A DNA stretch of 64,000 nucleotides from Moniliophthora roreri (Eukaryota; Basidiomycota; Agaricomycetes; Agaricales; Marasmiaceae), in assembly GCA_001466705.2 (NCBI GenBank), contig LATX02000189.1, positions 1 to 64,000 of the forward strand, in the 5' to 3' direction. The notes beneath the pieces were generated by a model. The model was not told the origin of the DNA. It did no database searches and was given only the letters and a program-made list of their open reading frames with translations. Below, piece by piece: positions 11,565 to 23,841 of the stretch. Every line of letters starts with the position of its first letter. Positions within the stretch are counted from its first letter, which is position 1. The position numbers and the translations under genes were made by a program.

Positions 11565-12562
11565 CACTATGTACAAGGTGTTCTTTTAACATGGTTTTCT
11601 GATTGAGAAAACACTTAATCTTCTTGCAAAGAGAATTACTATAAAACCATATATAAATTTTAAATTTCAATTGTGTCCTCTCAACAAGAATATGCCTGGA
11701 GAATACTAAATTTTCAACAGCAAAAGATATGGAATTTTCAAATTCTGAGAATTAATAGATAATACAATATATTAGAATAATTTCTATACTGAGAAAACAT
11801 TAAATTTTCTCTGGTTGAAAATCCTCAGAAAATGCTGATAAGATAAGATTAAGATAAGATAAAAATTCCACATTTTCTATTGTGGGAAAGTCAGAGAAAA
11901 CACTAGAAAAACACTAGGAAAATCATGTGAAAACACTATATTTTAAAGCAGTTTTTAGATAGTTTTCATATAGTTTTCCTTTTGTATTTAACATGTTTCC
12001 TTTGATATAAAATTCAAAATCTTATATTTGTTTTCTAAATGTTTTCTCACTATTTTATAAGGCAGAAAANAGAGAATTTTTATAAAACTATATATAAATT
12101 CTAAATTTCAATTGTGTCCTCTCAACAAGAATATGCCTGGAGAATACTGAATTTTCAGCAGCAAAAGATATGGAATTTTCAAATTCTGAGAATTAATAGA
12201 TAATACAATATATTAGAATAATTTCCATACTGAGAAAACATTAAATTTTCTCTGGTTGAAGATGCTCAGAAAATGCTGATAAGATAAGATAAAAATTCCA
12301 CATTTTCTATTGTGGGAAAGTCAGAGAAAACACTAGGAAAACACTATATTTCAAAGCAGTTCTTAGATAGTTTTCATTTAGTTTTCCTTTTGTATTTAAC
12401 ATGTTTCCTTTGATATAAAATTCAAAATCTTATATTTGTTTTCTAAATGTTTTCTCACTATTTTATAAGGCAGAAAATTTAGTATGGAAGCAAATATATA
12501 GCAGTATTCTGAGTGTATTTCCTTTGTATTAATAGCATAAAAAGAACACCTCATATGTAGTG
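11565..12562. mobile_element. CACTA-like miniature element, composite of two partial copies around an N
   Basis: The left end CACTATGTACAAGGTGTTC at 11565 is in reverse orientation to the copy at 2252. An N at 12070 splits it; after the N the element restarts from an internal position and runs to the terminus ending CATATGTAGTG at 12562. About 430 bases are therefore present twice, which suggests the join of two copies and not one insertion. Confidence 0.65.
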
Positions 12563-12613
12563 TCTATGCATCAATATCACCATGGGAAGGGGGTATTGGT
12601 CGAAAAAGGACTN

Positions 12614-13131
12614 AAAACACTGACTCTTCTGAAAATTAAAATCCAGAGTATGCTTGCTGTTTTCACTATGTGATGATAACTTGAAACTAATAGAATTTTC
12701 TGAGTGTTGTCTGGAAGCAAATATATAGCAGTATTCTGAGTGTATTTCATTTGTATTAATAGCATTAAAAGAACACCTCGTACATAGTGCTAGTGTTTTC
12801 CTAGTGTTTTCTCTGACTTTCCCACAATAGAAAATATGGAATTTTTATCTTATCTTATCAGCATTTTCTGAGCATTTTCAACCAGAGAAAATTTAATGTT
12901 TTCTCAGTATGGAAATTATTCTAATATATTGTATTATCTATTAATTCTCAGAATTTGAAAATTCCATATCTTTTGCTGCTGAAAATTTAGTATTCTCCAG
13001 GCATATTCTTGTTGAGAGGACACAATTGAAATTTAGAATTTATATATGGTTTTATAAAAATTCTCTTTGCAAGAAGATTAAGTGTTTTCTCAATCAGAAA
13101 ACCATGTTAAAAGAACACCTTGTACGTAGTG
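12614..13131. mobile_element. CACTA-like element fragments, rearranged
   Basis: 12614-12789 holds one terminal region ending GTACATAGTG. It is followed directly, with no N, by an internal segment (from CTAGTGTTTTCCTAG) that runs to the other terminus ending TTGTACGTAGTG at 13131. Two element fragments are fused here. Confidence 0.6.
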
Positions 13132-13743
13132 TCTCCAAATCTTCTGTGTGANTCTGATTGTCTCTTCTGAAGTTTATCTCTTTGTATCAAGTAATTCACT
13201 GATAATATTCTCTAGAACCTCCCTCGCAGTGGGCTCCAGATGAAGATGCTCAAAAACCTATGCCTCTACTATGAAAACACGAGGCCTGTGGTGCCAAAAT
13301 ACCCCCGAAAAAGGTATATATAAGTTCTTGATTCTCAGTTTTGTTTGTGAGTTGGTTCAGCGTGGTTCACTGTTACCGCAATGTCAAGAATAATTTCTCA
13401 ATGTCTCGCCTGATAGTTCAGAGATGAATGCCTTCAAAACAACTTCTCAGATCGAGATTGGTGTTCGTTTTGTATAATATTTATGGGTTTATAGTTTTAT
13501 TAATCACTTCAAAGCAAATACTGGTATCGATGTTCGACCAGAAAACTGCCCAAAGAATAAACTNGCTAGCCTGAAACCCTCTCTGATTCATGTTGAAACA
13601 CCAGACTATACTGATGCATGTCAGCTACCCTCTTAGTAGACTGATACAATGTTTCTCTTATCAGAAAACACACCTCTTGTGTTAAAAACTAAGCTCTTCC
13701 TAGCTTTTATTTATATCTCTGGTTTGGGTTACAATTTCAGGTC

Positions 13744-13944
13744 TCAACTAGCCTGTGCCTCTTGCACAACTAAATAAGCTAGGGCCTGAAGTGGTTGAAA
13801 AATACTAATTTCCAGTAGCTCTTCTACCTGAACAACAACGTCATACACTCTGGTAATCAGTGGGCAGTATCTCTCCTGCTTTCCACCTACAAAACACGTC
13901 CCCTTATATACCCTACAACATAAATAATCTAATATATCTGTCAC
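13744..13944 (-). other. Small ORF conserved among R2 copies
   Basis: A 66-codon minus-strand ORF starting MTDILDYLCCRVYKG and ending YLVVQEAQAS. The same ORF is open at 14158-14355, 16820-17020, 41938-42138 and 43484-43684, and is broken by a TAG in the copy at 37261-37468. No homology recognised; whether it is translated is unknown. Confidence 0.35.
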
Positions 13945-14157
13945 ACATACAAATAAAACTGAGTCAGGTGCTAAATATTATATAAACTGAGCTGTGTTTG
14001 GTAATTTCTCTGTCNCAGACTATACTGATGCATGTCAGCTACCCTCTTAGTAGACTGATACAATGTTTCTCTTATCAGAAAACACACCTCTTGTGTTAAA
14101 AACTAAGCTCTTCCTAGCTTTTATTTATATCTCTGGTTTGGGTTACAATCTCAGGTC

Positions 14158-14355
14158 TCAACTAGCCTGTGCCTCTTGCACAACTAAATAAGCTAGGGCC
14201 CAAAGTGGTTGAAAAATACTGATTGCCAGTAGCTCTTCTACCTGAACAACCTTATACACTCTGGTAATTGGTGGGCAGTATCTCTCCTGCCTTCCACCTA
14301 CAAAACACATCCCTTTAAATATCTTACAACATAAATAATCTAATATATCTGTCAC
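14158..14355 (-). other. Small ORF conserved among R2 copies (65 codons)
   Basis: Same ORF as at 13744-13944, one codon shorter in the TRVYKVVQ region, with the frame kept. Confidence 0.35.
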
Positions 14356-15367
14356 ACATACAAATAAAACTGAGTCGGGTGCTAAATATTATATAAACTG
14401 AGCTGTGTTTGGTAATTTCTCTGTCACAGTGTCCAATTGTAGTCAGGCTTCATAGCCATAATCTCTTTTATTCTTTTTCTATGATGATTGCGCAGTCTCC
14501 TGACACTAATCATTTGCAATTTTCTTGATCAAACAGCTCTCCTTCTGACTCCATTTGAAAATATTATACTTCCATGCCACTCCACATGGTTTCTTCCTTC
14601 TCCATCTATTGTCATCTGCTCTGTGGACATGTAATATGCTTCCATTTCTCCTCTAAAGTGTACACATAAGCTCAGCCATGCTACCTTCTCGTCATACAGC
14701 TTTGTCTTCCACTTTCCATGATACAGGCACCTTTTCGGTAACCAATCATCTATTTCATTCATCTAATTTGATTATCAGTATCTCAAGTATCCCCTGCTGA
14801 TAATTTGTTATTCTCTGTTTCATATCCGTTTCTTGGTAATATTCTCATTGATGTATCATCAAAGGTTTTTATTCTTCCTTCAAGTTGGGCATGGATTGAA
14901 AATATTGTTAAAAGTTAAAATATTCCCTTTGGTATGCTTTTGATAGAGAGGTGTGATGTAGTGTGTTTCCCTACAGGTTTCGGGATGCTCCTCTGTGTTC
15001 AGATTCGCTGTTTATTTTCATACTAGCAGTGGTCGGGTACCCTTGTATGGCCCACTATCAACTATTACTCTGCTAATATTTTGTATCCTTCTCTACTACT
15101 CGCTTTGACTAGCTGCTCAGGGCTCACACTAGTCCTCAATTCCCTTGTATGGCCTACCATCAACCATTACTCTGCTAATATTTTGTATCCTTTTCTACTA
15201 CTTGCTTTGACTAGCTGCTCAGGGCTCACACTAGTCCTCAATTCCCTTGTTTATGTCATTTTCAACCATAAAAGTGCAAAATATTCTCTATTTGCATGTG
15301 AAATAAAAGGTAAAAGTTATGCATATCATCTCCTCCCAACTAAAGAAAAGGATTGTCCCCAATCCAN

Positions 15368-15955
15368 TTCAAACCTCTTGACACTGCTCTGGAAGCTCAG
15401 TTAAAGCTCCAAGACTTGAAAATGAAGGAAAGAGCTGATAAATACACCTACCAATTCACATACCTCACTAAACAAACTGGATATAATAATGCTGCACAGA
15501 TAGTGGCCTTCAAACGAGGACTACCCAAGAGTCTGGTACTAAAGATTATGACCTGGCCAGAAGGTGCCCCAACCACCATCAAGGATTGGATGGATGTGGC
15601 AATACTCTTTGATGAAAGCTACAAGCAGGCTTTAGAGTATGGAAGGACATGGGATGAAGAGAATGGAAGGAAACAACAAAGGAATTTCTGAAAGAAGGAA
15701 AACGTTGTGATCAAACAGATTTCGGAAATAGACTGGAAGGAATACATGGCAAGAGGGCTATGTTTCAGATGCAGAAAAGGAGGTCACAGGATTAAGGATT
15801 GCCTAGATGCTCCGAAGAAGGAAGAGAAGAAGAAGGAAGAACTGAAGAAGCTTTCGAAGGAGGAGAGGTTTGCTAAGATTAAGGCCCTGGTTAACGACCA
15901 AACGGAGGAAGAAAAGAATTTGTTGATTGATCTTATGGAACTGGAGGGTTTTTGA
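15368..15955 (+). pseudogene. Retrotransposon gag with zinc knuckle
   Basis: One frame runs from the N at 15367 to a TGA at 15953-15955, broken by a single in-frame TGA at 15689-15691. The first part (LKMKERADKYTYQFTYL ... VAFKRGLPKSLVLKIM) resembles the gag capsid-like domain of Ty3/gypsy elements. The second part has a CCHC knuckle, CFRCRKGGHRIKDC, followed by a Lys/Glu-rich coil and a C-terminal DLMELEGF. Gag forms the particle and packages element RNA. The N-terminus is lost at the contig join, and no pol follows downstream. Confidence 0.75.
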
Positions 15956-16215
15956 AGCAGCGGAGGTATACATTTTATAACCAACCAACAAACCACTCAT
16001 TTTAAAACCTATACTTTGTGACTCTTGAGTGCAATACTTGAGTCATCCTAACTAGAGTCTTTAGACTCTACAATCTTATACCAACCTAAGCTGGTCAATT
16101 GAAAGTATAAAGGGTTTTGTCCCCTTTTTCACCCTGAATTACACTTGAGATAGACTTAGTCTCCTAGTAGACTTATACAGTGCTTTATCACTCATAGAAG
16201 CCTCTATTGGTGTGT

Positions 16216-16235
16216 TGTGTGTGTGTGTGTGTGTG
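16216..16235. repeat. (TG)n microsatellite
   Basis: An uninterrupted run of about ten TG dinucleotides in the sequence between the gag pseudogene and an R2 fragment. Confidence 0.9.
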
Positions 16236-16342
16236 GGTTTAGTAGCAGCTCATAGTTGCAGAAGACCTTGTTAGAGTGCATTTTTAGAGTGAAGATAGCA
16301 TGTAGCAGTTCTTCATAGAAGATAGAGTAACTGCCTCTTCAG

Positions 16343-17296
16343 CATGGTTCACTGTTACCGCAACATTAAGAATAATTCTCAATGTCTTGCTTGGTATCAA
16401 AGAGATGAATGCCTTCAAAACAACTTTTCAGATTGAGATTGGTGTTCATTTTGTATAATATTTATTGGTTTTGCAGTTTTATTAATCACTTCAAAGCAAA
16501 TACTGGTATAGATTCTGACCAGAAACTGTCCAAAGAATAAACTTCTTCTAAGTGAGAACAAAGGTACCTCTTGTACCTGAATATAGCCCTCTTAGCTATG
16601 TTCTGCAATGATTCTCAAGAGGACAAATCTTCTAGACACTGCTAGCCTGAAACCCTCTCTGATTTATGTTGAAACACCAGACTATACTGATGCATGTCAG
16701 CTACCCTCTTAGTAGACTGATACAATGTTTCTCTTATCAGAAAACACACCTCTTGTGTTAAAAACTAAGCTCTTCCTAGCTTTTATTTATATCTCTGGTT
16801 TGGATTACAATCTCAGGTCTCAACTAGCCTGTGCCTCTTGCACAACTAAATAAGCTAGGGCCTGAAGTGGTTGAAAAATACTGATTGCCAGTAGCTCTTC
16901 TACCTGAACAACAATGTCATACACTCTGGTAATTGGTGGGCAGTATCTCTCCTGCTTTCCACCTATAAAACACATCCCCTTATATACCCTACAACATAAA
17001 TAATCTAATATATCTGTCACACATACAAATAAAACTGAGTCAGGTGCTAAATATTATATAAACTGAGCTGTGTTTGGTGATTTCTCTGTCACAGTGTCCA
17101 ATTGTAGTCAGGCTTTGTAGCCATAATCTCTTTTATTCTTTTTCTATGATGATTGTCCAGTCTCCTGACACTAATCGTTTGCAATTTTCTCTATCAAACA
17201 GCTCTCCTTCCAACTCCATTTGAAAATATTATATTTCTATGCCACTCTGCATGGTTCCTTCCTTCTCTGTCTATTGTCATCTGCTCTGTGGATGCA
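16343..17296 (-). repeat. R2 long repeat, partial copy
   Basis: Runs from GGTTCACTGTTACCGCAAC to CATCTGCTCTGTGGATGCA, where it is replaced without an N by the start of an R1 copy at 17297. It carries the conserved 66-codon minus-strand ORF (16820-17020). Confidence 0.7.
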
Positions 17297-17581
17297 TTAA
17301 TTTGTCTAAGATAAGACTAGTGGAAAACTACCCAAAAGATAACCTCCAAAAGTCTAACTCAGGTTGTTGTGCAAGTGTGGATCAACATGATCAGAGTTAC
17401 TGCACTTAGAATGCCAACAAAACTCTTAGCTAGGTTGATTTTCTCTTATTGAAGCAATCTACTTCAAAGTGTTCACCTCCAGAGGAGTATATATGGGTTT
17501 TAAAAGAGCTTATATCCAAACACACAAACACACACACAAGAACACAGTGCACAAAGCACAAAACACAAGAGCTACAGTCCC
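17297..17581 (+). repeat. R1 dispersed repeat, partial forward copy
   Basis: Begins TTAATTTGTCTAAGATAAG and ends in the CACAAACAC..AGAGCTACAGTCCCA stretch. It is followed within about 90 bases by a second R1 copy in reverse orientation. Confidence 0.75.
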
Positions 17582-17667
17582 ACCAAAAGTGTGATGCCAC
17601 AATGACCCTTGTCACAGTGAGTAGAACCCTCTGCACTCAAGTCAGGAAAAGGATAAGGAAAGGGATG

Positions 17668-19024
17668 ATCTGATAATATGTCGAACCTAGAAAAGACCCA
17701 CTTTTATTCATTTTACACTATTTCTGAATTGGAACACTTTAATATGACATGAGATAATGGGTAATAAGGACTAGAGTAAGCCCAGTCTGCTAGTCATTTC
17801 CTTAGAGAAGCTGTGGTACCTTAGAAAGTGTGAAGAGCTATATGATACACTATACAGAGGTGTCTAAGCTGTACTTTCTAACCTATCTAAGTATCAGATC
17901 CAAAGTGGATCACTCCTGAAACCTGTAGGGAATCTAACTATGGCCCAATGAATGCATTGGCTAGTTAACCAAGCTCTCAAAGTGCTATCAATAGGATTTT
18001 AACTTCTACTTTACTTTTCTATGACATCTGCAAAGTGCAAGCTGCAGTCAAACAGTACAGAGGTATTTAGAGGAGACATCAAAACAGAAAGATGACTTAG
18101 AACAGGAATGATCATAGAATGATCCTCCTCCAAAGTCAATATATGGATCAGAGTTAAAGCAGGCAATCTCTAAATGAAGAATTCACTGGCAGCTAAACAA
18201 TATGTGATAAGCAAACTAGGTACAAAGACTGCTTGGAAAGACAGAAATCACTTCTGAAGGACATCCACTACCTACAGACAGATACAACGAGACATATGAA
18301 GAATATCTAACACACAAGAAATCCTAAATAAGACTGAGCATGTATTGTCAAAGGAGATAGGAACAATAACAGTGTGTTCCAACCTTGGAAACTTTGGCAT
18401 CTAGGCCTCTGCCGATGTGCAGATACTAGAAAAGGGAAATGCTGTCAAAAGACAGGACAGATACAGCCATCCACTTATGGATACCCGACTTAGAAAAGAG
18501 AAAATACAAATTATAGAATCTAGAACATCTGGAAACATAGATACCCATGTGGATATGGTCGGATACTCTAGTGGCCAGACTCCATGACATCCAAATAATC
18601 CCTCTTTTAGTATCTCAGTCACTCATTTGTCATTTCCTGAATTATTGGACATTATTTATAATTTTCTGTAGATATATTCCTTGGACCATATATAAGGACA
18701 GCTAGATATTTGTACATACTCAAGTAACTCTGCCCCCTCTGATTGTGAATACATAATGAGTTTGTTTGGTGTATAAATTTGTGTGCCATTCCAGTTTTGC
18801 TTCCTCACTACAGGCCCTGGAGATTGGTCCTGAGTGACTCCAGAGAGATAGAAATCTGATAACAAACTTGCATTGTAAGAGATAAGAGTAACATCTTGAG
18901 TGCATAATAGCACTTTTCTAAGAGACACTTTACACCAAGAAGGAGCCTTGGGCACTTGGAGTGTGGCCTGTGTGTGTATCAGGTTGTGACACACTTAGAG
19001 TCTTAGCAAGGGGTGTGCCTGCAC
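17668..19024 (-). repeat. R1 dispersed repeat, reverse copy
   Basis: Reading the minus strand, R1 runs from the GTGTGTCACAACCTGATAC region through the body to TTCGACATATTATCAG. This copy shows the R1 right end that is cut away in most other copies. An N at 19025 truncates the other side. Confidence 0.75.
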
Positions 19025-19025
19025 N

Positions 19026-19961
19026 CTTCTACCTACAAAACACGTCCCCTTATATACCCTACAACATAAATAATCTAATATATCTGTCATACATACAAAT
19101 AAAACTGAGTTGGGTGCTAAATATTATATAAACTAAGCTGTGTTTGGTAATTTCTCTGTCACAGTGTCCAATTGTAGTCAGGCTTCGTAGCCATAATCTC
19201 TTTTATTCTTTTTCTATGACGATTGTGCAGTCTCCTGACACTAATTGTTTGCAATTTCCTTGATCAAATGGCTCTCCTTCTGACTCCATTTGAAAATATT
19301 ATCCTTCCATGCCACTCCACATGGTTCCTTCCTTCTCTGTCTATTGTCATCTGCTCTGTGGACACGTAATATGCTTCCATTTCTCCTCTAAAGTGTACGC
19401 GTAAGCTTAGCCATGCTATCTTCTTGTCATACAGCTTTGTCTTCCGCTTTCCATAAGACAGGCACCTTTCCAGTAACCAATCGTCTATTTCATTTGTCTA
19501 ATTTGATATTGGTATCTCGAGTATCCCCCACTGATAATTTGTCATTCTCTGTTTCATATCCGTTTCTCGGTAATATTCTTGTTGATGTATCATCGAAGGC
19601 TTTTATTCTTCTTTCAAGTCAGGTGTGGTTTGAAAATATTGTTTAAAATTGAAAATATTCCCTTTGGTAAGCTTTCAATAGAGAGGTGTGATGTTGTGTA
19701 GTTCCCTACAGGTTTCAGGATGCTCCTCTGTGTTCAGATTCACTGTTTATTTTCATACTAGCAGTGGTCGGGTACCCTTGTATGGCCTACCATCAACTAT
19801 TACTCTGCTAATATTTTGTATCCTTCTCTACTACTCGCTTTGACTAGCTGCTCAGGGCTCACACTAGTCCTCAATTCCCTTGTTTATGTCATTTCCAACC
19901 ATAAAAGTGCAAAATATTCTCTATTTGCATGCGAAATAAAAGGTAAAAGTTATGCATATCA
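19026..19961 (-). repeat. R2 long repeat, 3'-LTR-like copy
   Basis: Right half of R2, ending TTATGCATATCA at 19961 and followed by TCTCCCCCCAACTAAAG, i.e. a GTTGGGGGGAGA tract on the minus strand that would act as polypurine tract. To the right, the minus strand of about 20270-19970 can encode a Lys/Glu-rich segment (MEKAREIDAEEIKVR, WKELEKAYKRVA), possibly the C-terminus of a decayed pol. This is the best support for a minus-strand R2 element. Confidence 0.55.
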
Positions 19962-20406
19962 TCTCCCCCCAACTAAAGAACAGGATTGTCCCCAATCCAT
20001 TAATATTATGGGTGAAACACGGGACTCTCTTAATACCGCATCTCCTGATATGAGATAGCCACCCTCTTGTAGGCCTTTTCAAGTTCTTTCCAATGATACT
20101 AAAATCTCTCTCTGGGATTTCTTTATCTGACCTTTATTTCTTCTGCATCAATTTCTCTTGCCTTTTCCATAACATCAGATGATCTTCGTAGCCATGCATT
20201 CGAAGTCTGCTTCCGATACTCAGTGTTAGGTCATTCTTCTGTTACCATCAGGCTTCTTGTAGCCAAATTCGGTAAGGTCATTTTCTCCTATATTCTTCTT
20301 ATTCTATTCACTTAAATATTTTAGATCAATCTTCGACAAATATTTAAGTAGAGTCCATTTTGAACCTGTACTATTCTTTTCTTTTCTCCCTTTCCCTTCT
20401 TCCAAC

Positions 20407-23199
20407 ATGACTCGCAAGGTTAAAAGCAAGTCCACTGCCGCTCCCATTGCCTCTTCCTCAAAGTCAAAGGATGTCTCTCTCCCTCAACTCTCCTTCATCA
20501 ACGCCGCCACTCTTAGCATCCTCCACCTTCATTGCACGATGCTATTCGATACTTGTCATAACATCTGGAGACACCTTGAAGGGCGGTCTTCTCTCTTTAC
20601 TGACGCATCTGCTTTGGCGAATTATGCCTTCCCAGCTATGAAAATCCCTCTAGTATGTCCTCTTTATGTTTTCTGTTCATGATTCCCTTCTCTAATTATT
20701 ATTCTCTAAGGTCCCGCTCGACAAGTACTGTGGAAAAGTCTGGTTCCCCCATACTTTCATGTGTCTGCTCCTGCTGGCCCTTCAACTTCTGAAATGCCTT
20801 GAATCTCGTTTTTCCATTTCTATCCCCAACAACCTCTACAGTGCTTTCCCCTCCAAATCTTGGTTTCACTTCTGGAAGCATACTTTGGGGCTTAAGGTAT
20901 GTTCTCTTTTCCAATCGTTCTTCTTCTCTTATTAATATTATTATCCTCCAGCCACTTGATCCTTCAGAAAACTTCCCTTCAAATGAGGAGATATTGGCCA
21001 AATATGATCCTGACTGAAATGTTCCTGACATCGACGATGACATTGAAATCTCAGACCACGAAGACTCCGACAGCAGCAATGAAGATGGCTCTGGTGACAA
21101 AGACATTGTCAAAGTGAAGCCCTCCAAATGTCCTGTTCATTCTATTAAGCCTCCCGCTCATGCTACTCCTATCGTCGAAGTGGTACATGTACTCATTCTA
21201 ATAATATTCTCTTTCTATTTCTCATATCCTTTCTCATAGCCGGCCCGCTCTAGTAAAACTAAGCAGAAGGTGAGTTCCCTCCTCTATGGGACCCTCTTTA
21301 AAATTAATATTTACCCCTCCATAGTCTCAACCAGCCACATCTTCGTCTACTCAAGTCACTATTAAGACTGAACCATTCTCTTCGAAGTGTAAGGTTCATG
21401 ACACCTCGCCGCCTCAGGTTCATTTTTGTCTATATCTTTTTAAATATCTTTCTTATTATCCTTTACTGTAGCCTTCTGCCAGAAAACATGCTCGTACTGT
21501 TACCAAGGCTGCAGACAAGGTATGTTCCTCTTTAATATTATACCTTTCTCTGTTCTCAATAGTTCATCTGTTTAGAGTTCTGACCCTAAAGGCAAGAGAC
21601 ATGCCATCGACCCTCCTCCTGACAAAGGCGAGAAGGACATAAGTCTCCTTCTTCTTACAACATTCATCATTCTTCATTAATATTCTGTTTCTAGAGTGCT
21701 GAGGATATGGATATTAATGAGCTGGACCCTTTGCAACCATCTGCTGCTAAGTCCATCCAAGACCTAAATCTGGAAGACATCATCGGTGGAGTGGGCCAAG
21801 GCTGTCCTGCCAAGAAAAATGCTTTGAATGTCCTCCAGCTTCTCCAAGCTCTTGGCTGAACTAAGGCCGTGGAGGTACTCTGATGTAAGTTTCATTTACC
21901 CACTATCTATCCCTATTGTTCTCTCATTCTTTATTCTTTAGCTCACTCTGGACTGCTAAATCTTGGCCTTAGTGACACCTTCTGGCCTATACACAAGATC
22001 GTGTCCACTCTGACCACTCATCCTGGGGTAATATTCTTGTTTCTTCATCTCATCTTTAATATCTTTCTAAATATTCTTCTTTCTATAGGCCGATGCTGAT
22101 ATCAACAATGAACTTTCGTGCACTCAATGCGACTCAGCCAATGCTCGTTGTGAAACTGGCTCAGGAACATCCACCCGCTGTCAATGATGCACTCGTCTTC
22201 AATTATGATGCTTGTTCAGGATGTACTTCTTTGATGCCTTTACCGTGAACAATCAGCACTTTGTCCAATCGCTGAGTAGTCTCGCTGGTAATATTATTGT
22301 TTATTTCTCTATTAATCTCATTTGGATCTAAATATTCTTTTCAGGTCTGGCTTTCCAGACATCTGCCATCTTCAACTTAATGGTCTTGTCCCTTTGCGTT
22401 CGACAACAGATCTTCCTTCTCTGTGTTCAAGAGGAATCTGTCAAAAGTGCACTTTGACAACGTCGAGAGCTCCTTCGAGCCAGCTACACTGATTCTTGTG
22501 TCATCTTGAAATATCTATTCTGGCACGATCCCAACTTCACTCCTTCAGAGGAACAGCTCAACATCCTCTGTACTTCTCTGGGTTGGATCGCTAGGGACTT
22601 GGGTGTTCCTGACAGCTACAAATTCGAAGTCGTTTGTCCCATGGATCTGTTTTTTGCTTCTCTTAGCGATGTACGGGTTATTTTGAAGGGCACTGACTTT
22701 GATGTCACTGGTCTAAAGTCCAGTTCATACATGATCGTCAACAGCAAGGTCATCATGGTCGATAGGTCCAAAGCCCTGCGTTTCAAAGGTCTCACCATCG
22801 ATAATGAAGCTGGTCCGTCCAATTCTGTAAGTCTATTATCTCTTATTCAATCTTCTTCCTATTAATATTTTCTTTGTTCTTATAGACTGCTGACACTGGG
22901 CCTTCCTCTGCTACCCCTCGTGCAGTTAGTCCTACCAATACTGTCGACTCGACTAATGAAGCCAGTGCTATGGCAGCTGACAATGCTAAGTCTTCGGTAT
23001 ATTTCTCTTTCTCTTTAATATTCTAATTTCCTGCTAACCAACTACTTTCTAGTAAGCTGGTGGATGTGCCACAACCCGTGTCCTTGCTGACACTGTCGTC
23101 TGCTTCAGATAGCATTGCGTTCTTTGGTCTTCCTCGCCTTTTGACTGCTCCTGAGTCAACTGATGAGGACGAGGTGCTGTATACCCTTCCGACCTAGGA
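20407..23199 (+). pseudogene. Many-exon gene with Zn2Cys6-type cluster, broken by TGA codons
   Basis: The ATG follows a CT-rich leader (CTTTTCTCCCTTTCCC). About a dozen introns of 55-65 bases with GT..AG ends separate short exons, some rich in acidic, Ser and basic residues (ISDHEDSDSSNEDGSGD). At 22119-22211 six cysteines are spaced C-x2-C-x6-C-x9-C-x2-C-x6-C, the spacing of the fungal Zn2Cys6 binuclear cluster. Two TGA codons (22185 and 22206) fall inside it. Further TGA codons occur near 21016, 21857 and 22456. A downstream exon (about 22442-22826) is long and open (WHDPNFTPSEEQLNILC). Similar cysteine-cluster genes are multi-copy in mushrooms. Function is not known, and no DNA-binding role is shown. 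Confidence 0.55.
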
Positions 23200-23730
23200 C
23201 TTCGTCATGTTCTTTTCTTGGTTGGCACTGGGTTTGGCTCTTGTATCACTTTTGGACACAATATTATCACCTACTACTACTCATCTACTCTATCTTGTTG
23301 CAAGAATATCTAAAGTACATTCATCCTGCACACTTAAATATTCTTTATATCTCATATCTCTGCTGTAGAAATATCTTAAGTACATTCATCTCAAGTACTT
23401 AGATATTTTCTATCTAATTGGACTTTACTTCAGTAGCTATAGTTTCATTACTATTTGCATACTGAACAATCATATTACATTTCCTATTCATATCCTGAAC
23501 TAATGCGTGAAAATATTATAAGTCCTGATCCATTCTGGACTTAAATCCTTCTTGAATCAAGCATGTGTACACTCTTATCATATCCCATGCTTTTATCGTA
23601 TTTTCTGATTTCCTATTCACCCAGATAAGCCTATCGTGAAATTTCTCTTTCTTATCTATTGCCAATCTCTAAGCCTTTCTGTATGCATCAATCTCCATAT
23701 GTATGCATAAGCGCTCTATATTTAGTGATN

Positions 23731-23813
23731 ACCAATACTGTCGACTCGACTAATGAAGCCAGTGCTATGGCAGCTGACAATGCTAAGTCCTCTGTATATT
23801 TCTCTTTTTCTGG
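23731..23813 (+). repeat. Repeated exon fragment after an N
   Basis: Duplicates about 22934-23016 (exon with DSTNEASAMAADNAKSS and the start of the next intron). It begins right after the N at 23730, so it is probably the edge of another copy of the same gene family. Confidence 0.8.
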
Positions 23814-23841
23814 CTGATAGTCGTTCCATCCACTATTCACA

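Larger units (their letters stand above)
13241..15328 (-). repeat. R2 long repeat (probable LTR), copy with internal duplication at an N
   Basis: Bounded by TGAAGATGCTCAAAAACC at the left and TTATGCATATCA at the right, i.e. TG..CA ends. 13599-14014 and 14016-14432 are near-identical and separated by the N at 14015. A second duplication of about 110 bases (GTATGGCC..TAGTCCTCAATTC) occurs near 15040-15250. Immediately to the right is TCTCCTCCCAACTAAAG, which on the minus strand is a purine-rich GTTGGGAGGAGA tract like a polypurine tract. I therefore read R2 as an LTR on the minus strand, though the orientation is inferred. It contains conserved small ORFs on the minus strand. Confidence 0.6.

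Noticed and set aside
13315..13323. TATATATAA as the promoter of a plus-strand R2 element
   Set aside because: The purine tract beside the right end and the pol-like coding on the minus strand favour the opposite orientation; in AT-rich DNA the TATA match is weak evidence.
22085..22211. TGA read as a sense codon (recoding)
   Set aside because: TGA breaks occur in many unrelated genes alongside CpG decay, and no recoding signal is seen; deamination explains them more simply.
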